Shown piece by piece: positions 7,813 through 14,958 of a DNA stretch of 64,000 bases. This DNA is from an uncultured Rikenellaceae bacterium (GTDB lineage: Bacteria > Bacteroidota > Bacteroidia > Bacteroidales > Rikenellaceae), in assembly GCA_944326945.1 (NCBI GenBank), contig CALVFY010000003.1:1-64000 (forward strand), given 5' to 3'. The notes under the pieces were generated by a model. That model saw only the letters and a list, made by a program, of their open reading frames with translations. It was not told the DNA's origin and did no database searches. The stretch's first letter is position 1, and the number at the start of each line of letters is the position of its first letter. Made by a program: the position numbers and the translations under genes.

Positions 7813-8255
7813 CAGTATAATCTGTATGGCCGTAAAGCATAGCTGCCGGTTATCTTGCCATGTATGTCCGCGATGGTTTTGTCGTATTCCCGGGTGTAAA
7901 ATTGAAACAGGGCTACATCGCGGGATTTGTACCACCATGCGAGCATTCCGTATTTGAGTGCATCTTTGATGAGTACCCCGATTACGTCGTATGGCACTCC
8001 CTCGACGTCTTTCATCCGATAGGTCACTCCCCACGGAGCAAAGTGGTAAAAAACGGCTCCCGCCCGGATCGCCATGTAAACCACCGCCGCCACACTCCGA
8101 AGCTGCACCCGGAAAATATCGCCCAGAGAATGATCCATCGTGTGAGTGGCCGCTATCGGTTCTCCCTCGCCCGTAACCCGTTCGCGGTAGTCGATCAAGG
8201 TTTGATCCATGCACTCCCGGAACAAATCTCCGCTGTCTATCCTTACATCGAACAT
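7812..8255 (-). CDS. Hypothetical head-tail joining region protein
   Basis: 147 residues, unrecognised. It contains a moderately hydrophobic stretch (VAAVVYMAIRAGAVFYHFAPW, about 53-75) and an aromatic C-terminal half. It lies 1 bp after the adaptor-like gene and overlaps the next gene by 4 bp, so it belongs to the head-neck block. No motif allows a more precise call. Confidence 0.6.
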   Translation of the reverse strand: MFDVRIDSGDLFRECMDQTLIDYRERVTGEGEPIAATHTMDHSLGDIFRVQLRSVAAVVYMAIRAGAVFYHFAPWGVTYRMKDVEGVPYDVIGVLIKDALKYGMLAWWYKSRDVALFQFYTREYDKTIADIHGKITGSYALRPYRLY

Positions 8256-8256
8256 A

Positions 8257-8850
8257 TCAAAGGATTGTTATCAATTCATTTGCACGGACAGTAGCCATTT
8301 CTGCCCCCTTACTGTCATTGGATACCCCAAGTACAAGCGATGCCAGCACCCATGCTGTCACCTCTACAAGGTTTTCAGGGTAAGTGTCATCCACTTGTAA
8401 GAAAGGAATATACAGTGCTTCTTTTATGAGGTGTTCACCCGACGGAATACTGTAATACTCCAGTCGGGTTTTGCCGTGAGAGAGGACGACCACCGGTTTG
8501 GCGTTTCCGCCCCGCGTCGCAGCGTGAAACTGCCGCTTGTAGGCAGGGTCGTCATCGGTCATAGCCGCGAGGACGGGACGATGCCAGCCCTCCATACGGA
8601 AGCGTGCCAGACGAAGAAAGTCTCCAGGTAGCTCCAGCCATCCTGAACCGTCGCCGTTATCGTGTAGTTCCACGTCAGAGAATGAGCGGGCCGACGGAAT
8701 CGCGTGCAAAGGCGCAGACAATAAAACCCGACGCGCCGCCTCGTCGATGAAATTATCCAATGGGAAGTTTTGTATGTTTACGGAGTTGTCTTCAGGATAG
8801 ATTTCATCGACACACATTAATGCCCGCTCTATGATTCTCTTTCGCATCAT
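8257..8850 (-). CDS. Head-tail connector (adaptor)-like protein
   Basis: 197 residues. The N-terminal half is helical (IIERALMCVDEIYPED..FIDEAARRVLLSAP). It is followed by a beta segment with GSGWLELPGDFLRLARFRMEGW, then a C-terminal helix region with VEVTAWVLASLVLGVSNDSKGAEMATVRANELI. The pattern of LPxDFLRL followed by a helical end is common in phage neck/adaptor proteins (gp6-like and podovirus adaptors). The gene follows the 142-residue head gene directly. The family assignment is by pattern only. Confidence 0.55.
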   Translation of the reverse strand: MMRKRIIERALMCVDEIYPEDNSVNIQNFPLDNFIDEAARRVLLSAPLHAIPSARSFSDVELHDNGDGSGWLELPGDFLRLARFRMEGWHRPVLAAMTDDDPAYKRQFHAATRGGNAKPVVVLSHGKTRLEYYSIPSGEHLIKEALYIPFLQVDDTYPENLVEVTAWVLASLVLGVSNDSKGAEMATVRANELITIL

Positions 8851-9279
8851 TTAGTTCCAGTTAATAAAGAGTACACCTCGTTTGGCTGCCTCAACTTGTA
8901 TCTCCTCTTTAGTCATGCTTTTAGGCACGATGTAATCGAGGTTCGCCTGCAACCAGGTCGTTGCCTTTGCTGCCGATGTGACGGTCTCCTCGCGGATCGC
9001 ATTGTCCGGGTCGGGTAATAGGGATTCGAGATCTATTTCCGTTTCGGTGTCGCCCGTATCGGGTGCTGCCGGTTCTTCCTCCTTGAGAAAGACCGTTACC
9101 CCGAAGGCAGGATGCCTCTTGAGGGCTTCGATGATTTGAGAGTTGGATGTTGTGTATAGGCTCTCATCCACGCCACCATAATAGGCTGCCTGTTCAAAAC
9201 GGATCGGTTGTAATACACCATCGGGAAGTCGTACCGAGGTACGATATTTCTTGTTGTTCAGAACTTTGAATACTGCCAT
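8851..9279 (-). CDS. Hypothetical head-associated protein
   Basis: 142 residues, no family recognised. The N-terminal part (MAVFKVLNNKKYRTSVRLPDGVLQPIRFE) is beta-rich. The middle has an acidic linker (EEEPAAPDTGDTETEIDLESLLPDPD), and the C-terminus contains SMTKEEIQVEAAKRGV, which resembles a short LEM/SAP-like helix-turn-helix seen in some head proteins. It sits between the major capsid and adaptor-like genes, a usual location for head completion or decoration proteins. Confidence 0.6.
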   Translation of the reverse strand: MAVFKVLNNKKYRTSVRLPDGVLQPIRFEQAAYYGGVDESLYTTSNSQIIEALKRHPAFGVTVFLKEEEPAAPDTGDTETEIDLESLLPDPDNAIREETVTSAAKATTWLQANLDYIVPKSMTKEEIQVEAAKRGVLFINWN

Positions 9280-9305
9280 AATGCTCTCGTTAAATTAGTT
9301 GAACA

Positions 9306-9334
9306 ACGGAACCAGAACACTGTTCCGGTTCCGT
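9306..9334 (-). terminator. Hairpin between capsid and downstream head genes
   Basis: Inverted repeat ACGGAACC..GGTTCCGT (9306-9313 and 9327-9334) with an inner AGAACA/TGTTC pairing and almost no loop. It lies 11 bp after the major capsid stop codon on the minus strand. No long T-run follows, so it is more likely an attenuating or mRNA-stabilising hairpin that keeps capsid expression above downstream genes. Confidence 0.5.
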
Positions 9335-9344
9335 CAAAGAATTG

Positions 9345-10733
9345 TTATTTGACTGTTATGATGGCGTGGCAATCGGGATTGGTGACAGCCAGGCAATGAC
9401 TTTCATCCAGACGGATGTCGGTCGAACGCGATAGGCCCGCTTCATCACGTTTGAGCGGAGTAGCCTCCAACTGTTTCTGCACGGCCCGGTACACGTTTGC
9501 AGGATCAACCACCACGGCTGCTTTGGAATATCCATATTCATTCAACAGATCGTGCGGCTTCATCAGAATTACTCCGTCGGTCGTCTCGATACGGTGGAAT
9601 GAAATCCCGAATACAACTTCGGTTTTATCGGCTTCCAACTGTTTCTCAATGGTCGATGCTGCGGCCATGCTGCGGCCGAAATCCTTTCCGTAGAACATGA
9701 TTCTGCGCTCCGATCCGTTGTTGCCGCAGAAGATGTCCGAGGCCCAGCCATAGATCATGTCGTTGGTCACTTTGCTTTCGGTTCCCATGTCGAGATGTTT
9801 GTCGATCTTGCGCAGCAGACCATCCGACATATACTTTACCTTCCGGGTAACAGGATCGACGAATTTCTGTTTAACCCCGAAGATACTGTCGGCCTCGTTG
9901 GTCATGCGGAAATCCAAAAGGGCCTGTTCTTTCATGTCGAGTAGTCCGAACTGCACCTCCTTTTCGGTCAATCTTTGATACAGGGTCTCCGAAATCGTCG
10001 TCATGTGAATCTGACAGAAGTTGCTGTCACTGTACGGCATTTGCGAGGGGTCCTCGCTCATACCGGCATTTTCATGTTTGGCAACACCCAATCGGTAGAT
10101 CGGCGTGTCAGCAGCCAACGCGGGCAAAACAGCCGCATTGACCGGATAGATGGTGATTTTACCCTGGGCGATATTGTCCACCGATACGATGTGACAGATC
10201 AGCGGGTTCAGCGATATGCCGGAATCCAGTGGTGTCGCCACCTTCGTATCGTTATCGACATTGATCGTCGGAAACAAAATATTCCCGTCCTGCGAAAAAA
10301 TGTGTGCGTTCGTAACATCAATTTGTTTCGCACCGCTTTCACTTCCACCCGTAACCGTATAAGCGGTTTTAATCGAACTCTCAACGCCTCGACCACGTAC
10401 GCTGTAATATTCATACTCGAACGATTTACACGGTACTGTCTCCAACTCGCGCAGCATCGTATCCATCGGGAACAATGATGGATTGATCTTGGTGATCTTC
10501 TGCGAAATGGTCGGTTTGTTGATGTCCTGATCCGTGACCGTACCATCCTCACCGACACTCTTGGTCGTGGTGACCGTTCCGTGATTGGTCTGATCGGCTG
10601 TCGCTGCGACACCGGCCAGCGCCAGCGCATATCCTCCGGCGGAGAATACCGCCATCAATTCCTGCATGGCGACCGCCGCGACAATACACACGGCAAGGGC
10701 AAACAGCCCGTAGATGATTTTTTTGTTTTTCAT
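9345..10733 (-). CDS. Major capsid protein
   Basis: 462 residues, with HK97-like capsid features of the DUF5309/SU10-type group. A central and C-terminal region (MDMKEQALLDFRMTNEADSIFG-type segment, then FCGNNGSERRIMFYGKDF and HDLLNEYGYSKAAVVVDPANVYRAV) resembles those capsid proteins. It is preceded by a scaffold-like gene and followed by head-completion genes. Unusually, the first 45 residues contain a long hydrophobic, signal-like stretch (KKIIYGLFALAVCIVAAVAMQELMAVF and on) before the expected capsid sequence. That may be removed during maturation or may direct assembly at the membrane. The ATG at 10733 is the first in the frame and 19 bp from the scaffold stop. Confidence 0.8.
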   Translation of the reverse strand: MKNKKIIYGLFALAVCIVAAVAMQELMAVFSAGGYALALAGVAATADQTNHGTVTTTKSVGEDGTVTDQDINKPTISQKITKINPSLFPMDTMLRELETVPCKSFEYEYYSVRGRGVESSIKTAYTVTGGSESGAKQIDVTNAHIFSQDGNILFPTINVDNDTKVATPLDSGISLNPLICHIVSVDNIAQGKITIYPVNAAVLPALAADTPIYRLGVAKHENAGMSEDPSQMPYSDSNFCQIHMTTISETLYQRLTEKEVQFGLLDMKEQALLDFRMTNEADSIFGVKQKFVDPVTRKVKYMSDGLLRKIDKHLDMGTESKVTNDMIYGWASDIFCGNNGSERRIMFYGKDFGRSMAAASTIEKQLEADKTEVVFGISFHRIETTDGVILMKPHDLLNEYGYSKAAVVVDPANVYRAVQKQLEATPLKRDEAGLSRSTDIRLDESHCLAVTNPDCHAIITVK

Positions 10734-10752
10734 GTGAGTAAAGATTGAGTGA

Positions 10753-11532
10753 TTAGAATTTACGCCTCGATTTACGGGTCAGTACCTCGTCGATGAAATC
10801 GGACGACGGTTTCTGCGGCTGGACTGTGACCGCACCGCTGCCGCCGGAAGCCAGTCCGTCGGTTTTGGTTGCATGGGCACGTTTCTGCTCGATCTGTTGG
10901 TTACGGCCCTCAACCTCTCCCGCATTGCGTGCTTCCGCTACCGCTTCGTCGAACTTCCATCCCTGATACAGTTTGATCAGAATCTCTCGGTTGACACGTC
11001 CGTCCATCAGGTTGGCCAATACTTCGTTATCGACCCAATCCACAAAGGCCGTACGTTCCTGGTCGGTCATCTGCATTTCGTTGAAAAAAGCATCGACATC
11101 CGTTTTGCTTTGAGCAATGTTCTTTTCGCGGGTGTGGATTCGCTCATTAATCTCTGCAAGACGTTTCGAACGATCCTCGGCAGCCTTCCTGTATGCGTCG
11201 AAATCTTCCTCACCATCCCTTACGGTCAATTCATCCGGGGAGAATTGTCGCGCAATAGCAACACGTACCGGGACCCCTTCGGCAACATCTTCGATGATCT
11301 CGGCAAACTCCGGATAGGCAGCGATCACCTCCATGATTGTCTTATTTGCGGCATCGTTCCCTGCGATCTTTGCATCTGAAGTTTTCAAATGCTCCAGCAC
11401 AGCATTGTCGAAATCTTCGTCGTCCGCGTATGTCCGATCCGGAAACTTCGCGGTCATATATTCACGTATGCGTGAAATTCTCGGGGATTGGGTCGCCTCA
11501 ACACCTACGCCTTTCTTGTTTTCATCCATCAT
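10753..11532 (-). CDS. Scaffold-like head assembly protein
   Basis: 259 residues, highly charged and helical, with coiled-coil stretches (KAAEDRSKRLAEINERIHTREKN, about 118-142) and a disordered Gly/Ser/Gln-rich linker (ASGGSGAVTVQPQKPSSD). It ends in a basic tail, TRKSRRKF. Long charged coils with a basic C-terminus immediately upstream of the capsid gene are typical of phage scaffolding proteins, where the basic tail binds the capsid shell. It is the first gene of this late transcript, divergent from the terminase genes. Confidence 0.65.
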   Translation of the reverse strand: MMDENKKGVGVEATQSPRISRIREYMTAKFPDRTYADDEDFDNAVLEHLKTSDAKIAGNDAANKTIMEVIAAYPEFAEIIEDVAEGVPVRVAIARQFSPDELTVRDGEEDFDAYRKAAEDRSKRLAEINERIHTREKNIAQSKTDVDAFFNEMQMTDQERTAFVDWVDNEVLANLMDGRVNREILIKLYQGWKFDEAVAEARNAGEVEGRNQQIEQKRAHATKTDGLASGGSGAVTVQPQKPSSDFIDEVLTRKSRRKF

Positions 11533-11612
11533 TTTACAATCAGTTTAGTTATTGAATTTTATACCGATAAAAGTAAAATGATACATTTATAACAGAAAAT
11601 AAATTTTATGAT

Positions 11613-11620
11613 TATATTTG
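11613..11620 (+). promoter_or_regulatory. -7 element (TATATTTG) for terminase genes
   Basis: TATATTTG fits TAnnTTTG and lies 36 bp before the small terminase ATG in the 124-bp AT-rich divergent region. No clear TTTG was found at the expected -33 distance. A TACTTTTA-like element faces the opposite way toward the scaffold gene, so the region probably fires in both directions. Confidence 0.4.
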
Positions 11621-11656
11621 TGAAAATAGTTTGTTTTATATCAAAATATTAAGATT

Positions 11657-11881
11657 ATGTCTAATAATAAACATGGCAAATACGGTACTTCAGAAGCTAT
11701 TCGGGAGAAGCACAAGGCAATTCGTGACCGTTACGAACAATTACAGGCGAAGGAAAAAGAGTTGGATAGCGTTCGTTTCCGCTATATAGCCAAAGCCTAC
11801 TATGTTGAATTGATTAGCCAAGACCCGATTATCGGATTGAGCCGGAACTACATTCATCGCATCCTCAATGAACGCGGATGA
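11657..11881 (+). CDS. Small terminase subunit-like protein
   Basis: 74 residues, basic and helical. The end (DPIIGLSRNYIHRILNERG) looks like a helix-turn-helix recognition segment, and the start codon of the large terminase lies inside it (14-bp overlap). A small HTH protein directly ahead of terL fits a terminase small subunit that recognises packaging sites, but it is shorter than most (usually 120-180 residues). The family match is inferred from position. Confidence 0.55.
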   Translation: MSNNKHGKYGTSEAIREKHKAIRDRYEQLQAKEKELDSVRFRYIAKAYYVELISQDPIIGLSRNYIHRILNERG

Positions 11882-13838
11882 AGTAAATACGATTTTAGCG
11901 GAGAACAGGAAGCGCGTACAGGCCCTATTTGCGTCCTACAATCCTCTGACTGGAGAGGGATCGCCTATCGAACGGGAACGTCTTTACTTCGATACGAAAA
12001 CCTACGTGCTGATCCCTTCCTATATGGCCACTACGCCGACTATCAAGACGATACGAGAGGCCGGAAGTGTGGAATGTTATGCGCTGTTAAAAGGAATAGA
12101 CCCCGCTGCATTGCGTGATGCGATTCATAAATTACGGGCGGTGTATGATTTCGAGTTCTGGTGCGCCACGTGCGTCAAGGTATTCGATAAAATTTCGGGA
12201 AAACTCGTTCCGTTTATTTTACGTCGGGCACAACTCAAACTGGTAAAGGAGATAATCGGCGATCTTTTTTCAGGGTTGCCTATCCGGGTCGTACTGTTGA
12301 AATCCCGACAATGGGGCGGCTCTACCGTCGTACAGATGTTTATGGCATGGATACAATTATTCCACCGGGAACATTGGAACAGCGTAATCGTGGCCGATGT
12401 AGAGGATCAGGCTCGGACGATACGATCCATGTATTCCAAAATGGCGAAGCAGCACCCCGTGGAGATATTTCCCGTGCGGTTCCGGAATTTCGAAGGGTCG
12501 AGCAAGAACAAAGAAATCATAGATCGCCAGGCGGTTATTTCCATCGGGAGTATGCAAAAGCCTGACAGCCTGCGAAGCGGGGATATAAAAATGGCCCACT
12601 TGTCGGAAGTGGGCCTGTGGCGCAGAACAAAGGAGAGAAAACCCGAAGATGTCATACAAACGATCATCGGCTCCGTCCCTTTGGAACCCTTTACTGTCGT
12701 TGTGCTGGAATCGACAGCCAAAGGAATCGGCAATTTCTTCCACAATACCTGGTGTGATGCCGTCGATGGAAGGTCGGCATATAAACCGGTATTCGTGGCA
12801 TGGTTCGAAATAGAGTTGTATTACAAACCGTTTATTGACGAAAAGCAGCGGCGTAAGTTCATTGCAACCATGACCCGTGATGAACTGTCACGGTTTTACA
12901 TGGGAGCCACTTTAGAAGGGCTGAACTGGTACAGGGATAAGCGACGTGAATATTCGACCGACTGGCAAATGTGCTGCGAATTTCCCTCATCGGCCGAAGA
13001 AGCATTTCAGACGTCAGGCCACCCGGCACACGATCCGCTCGACGTCCGGCAATTACGTCCCTTTGTCAAACCACCGGTGTTTGTCGGAGAGCTGATCGCC
13101 GATGCGCCTTATGGCAAAGAGGCCCTGCAAGGAATCCGCTTCGTCGAGAAAGAGGGCGGGGATTTTCTCCTGTGGAAGATGCCGGATACCACGCAGCGTA
13201 TTGCCGACCGTTATGTGGTGTCGCTCGATATTGGTGGCCGAACACCCCAGGCCGACTATTCCGTGATTTCGGTCGTAGACCGCTATCCGCTGATGATGGG
13301 CGGTGTGGAAGAATGTATCGCCACCTACCGGTTTCACCTCTATCAGGATTTGACCGTGTGGAGAGCAGTCCAGGTCGCGGAATTTTTCAATCACGCACTG
13401 TTCGTTCCCGAAGCCAACAGCCTCGACAAGAAAGGACAGGAAGGAGATCACTCGCTCACGATTCTGGACGAAATAAAAGAGTATTACGACAACATATTTG
13501 CTCGAAATGACCCGGCACGCATCAAAGAGGGTGAACCTCTGAAGCTGGGATTTCAGACAACCTTCGCCAGCAAAACAGACCTCGTTACGCAAATGAACAA
13601 GCGGCTGCGCGATATGCTCTATATCGAGCGCGACAAACGGGCATTGGATGAAATAGAATGGTATGAATTAAAGCCTGACGGCAGCTTCGGTGCTATCGAC
13701 GGCAAACACGACGACATTTATATGTCGCGGGCAATAGCTTTAAAGGTATCGTCGTTAATGGATATACCTGTTGAAGTCAAAATAAGCAAATCTCGACAAG
13801 CAGGTGGAGAAATTGTATATACAGAGGCCAATATATAA
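11868..13838 (+). CDS. Terminase large subunit
   Basis: 656 residues. The ATPase domain shows VVLLKSRQWGGSTVVQMF (a Walker A-like motif with Lys145) and, further on, IKMAHLSEVGLW in the Walker B position, with Ser-Glu where Asp-Glu is usual. ESTAKG (about 285) looks like the coupling motif. The nuclease domain begins with VVSLDIGGRTPQADYSVISVVDR, whose Asp454 would bind metal. The protein packages DNA into the prohead at the portal. It is on the plus strand, opposite to all other late genes, and is followed by a strong terminator before the lipoprotein island. Confidence 0.9.
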   Translation: MNADEVNTILAENRKRVQALFASYNPLTGEGSPIERERLYFDTKTYVLIPSYMATTPTIKTIREAGSVECYALLKGIDPAALRDAIHKLRAVYDFEFWCATCVKVFDKISGKLVPFILRRAQLKLVKEIIGDLFSGLPIRVVLLKSRQWGGSTVVQMFMAWIQLFHREHWNSVIVADVEDQARTIRSMYSKMAKQHPVEIFPVRFRNFEGSSKNKEIIDRQAVISIGSMQKPDSLRSGDIKMAHLSEVGLWRRTKERKPEDVIQTIIGSVPLEPFTVVVLESTAKGIGNFFHNTWCDAVDGRSAYKPVFVAWFEIELYYKPFIDEKQRRKFIATMTRDELSRFYMGATLEGLNWYRDKRREYSTDWQMCCEFPSSAEEAFQTSGHPAHDPLDVRQLRPFVKPPVFVGELIADAPYGKEALQGIRFVEKEGGDFLLWKMPDTTQRIADRYVVSLDIGGRTPQADYSVISVVDRYPLMMGGVEECIATYRFHLYQDLTVWRAVQVAEFFNHALFVPEANSLDKKGQEGDHSLTILDEIKEYYDNIFARNDPARIKEGEPLKLGFQTTFASKTDLVTQMNKRLRDMLYIERDKRALDEIEWYELKPDGSFGAIDGKHDDIYMSRAIALKVSSLMDIPVEVKISKSRQAGGEIVYTEANI

Positions 13839-13903
13839 ACTTGGTAAACAACTCTAATTAAAATAGACTTCAATGATAATTAAAAAACACCTCTAAAACT
13901 GTA

Positions 13904-13946
13904 ATAATCTCCCTTTACAAAAATAAAGGGAGATTATATTTTTTTT
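13904..13946 (+). terminator. Strong terminator after terL
   Basis: Perfect 14-bp stem (ATAATCTCCCTTTA, 13904-13917, with its complement at 13924-13937), a 6-nt loop, then a run of eight T. It lies 66 bp after the terL stop and just before the convergent lipoprotein genes. Confidence 0.85.
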
Positions 13947-13956
13947 GTGAATTTGA

Positions 13957-14406
13957 TCAATTTTCTATTGGCTCTGCATTGACAAAATCGTCATCCGTGA
14001 AAATGTATTCGTATGTTCTGTGTCGTTTCCGTTCTTTCACAAGTTTATACGTTTCCTTTTGATATAAATTGTTTGTCTCCAGCTTCGGAGGCAATGTATG
14101 AATGTACTTATGTATAAATTGTCTCTCTCCGTTCGAAACTACGATAGAATCATTAAGAGTCGGGTACTGGTACTCTCCATAGAATGGAGGCGGATATACT
14201 CCCCCTTTCATAAATTCTAATAAATGCTTTCCTGAAGGAGGAATAATAAAGATAGAATCTTTTTTGTTGAAAAAGTAGTTGTATTTGACCTTAATGGAAG
14301 AAGATGTCAGATTTTTATATACATAAGTAGCTATGTGTGTATAATCTGCATTGCATCCAGAAAATGCAAAGATGATAAGGACGGGTATCAATAATAGTTT
14401 TTTCAT
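13957..14406 (-). CDS. Small lipoprotein, paralogue of its neighbour
   Basis: 149 residues with a lipoprotein signal (MKKLLLIPVLIIFAFSGC, lipid Cys18). The rest has no recognised domain; it includes an IIPPSGKHLLEF segment and a PPPFYGEY motif. It is a tandem duplicate of the next gene: the last 28 or so residues (KLVKERKRHRTYEYIFTDDD and on) are identical, and about 85 nt of DNA there are also identical, while the middle has diverged. It is part of the AT-rich exported-protein island. The function is unknown; surface or periplasmic location is inferred from the signal. Confidence 0.75.
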   Translation of the reverse strand: MKKLLLIPVLIIFAFSGCNADYTHIATYVYKNLTSSSIKVKYNYFFNKKDSIFIIPPSGKHLLEFMKGGVYPPPFYGEYQYPTLNDSIVVSNGERQFIHKYIHTLPPKLETNNLYQKETYKLVKERKRHRTYEYIFTDDDFVNAEPIEN

Positions 14407-14414
14407 GGCATAAT

Positions 14415-14888
14415 CTATTCAGATACTGAACCGTCAGAAGGTTCTATCGGTTCTGCATTGACAAAATCGTCATCCGTGAAAATGTATTCGTATGTTCTGT
14501 GTCGTTTCCGTTCTTTCACAAGTTTATACGTTTCCTCTTGATATAAATTGTTTGTTTCTGGGTCTGGTGGGTAAAACTTATGAATGAATTGTTTCTCTCC
14601 ATTTGAAATTACAATAGAATCATCATAGAAAGGGCCCATATAGTCCCCACAAAAAGGAGGAGGACATGCTCCTTCTCTTCTAAATTTTAGTTCATGCATT
14701 CCTTGTGGTGGAATAATGAAAATAGTATCTTCCGTCAGGGAACGTCTCGCATAATGTGAGTGCCACGTAAAACAGATAGATTCATCCGTTTGATTTTTAT
14801 ACACACAAGTAGAAACGTATACGTAATCCTTATTACACCCGACAAATACAAAGATGATAAGGACGGATATCAATAATAATTTTTTCAT
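14415..14888 (-). CDS. Small lipoprotein, paralogue of its neighbour
   Basis: 157 residues with a signal MKKLLLISVLIIFVFVGC (lipid Cys18). It shares with the 149-residue protein downstream the sequence pattern DxIFIIPPxGxHxLxF, the PPPFxG motif and an identical C-terminal block, then has an extra nine-residue tail (SDGSVSE ending). The two genes are 8 bp apart and plainly arose by tandem duplication. No domain is recognised. Confidence 0.75.
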   Translation of the reverse strand: MKKLLLISVLIIFVFVGCNKDYVYVSTCVYKNQTDESICFTWHSHYARRSLTEDTIFIIPPQGMHELKFRREGACPPPFCGDYMGPFYDDSIVISNGEKQFIHKFYPPDPETNNLYQEETYKLVKERKRHRTYEYIFTDDDFVNAEPIEPSDGSVSE

Positions 14889-14903
14889 AGCAATATGTTT
14901 TAT

Positions 14904-14946
14904 ACAGGTGTCTGAATGGTTTATTTATACACATTCAGACACCTGT
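14904..14946. terminator. Hairpin after the split metallopeptidase gene
   Basis: Perfect 14-bp inverted repeat (ACAGGTGTCTGAAT at 14904-14917, complement at 14933-14946) with a 15-nt loop. It sits between the metallopeptidase stop and the lipoprotein pair. Neither side has a good T-run, so it may act as a weak terminator or a processing hairpin. Confidence 0.5.
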
Positions 14947-14958
14947 TTATTCATTCAA

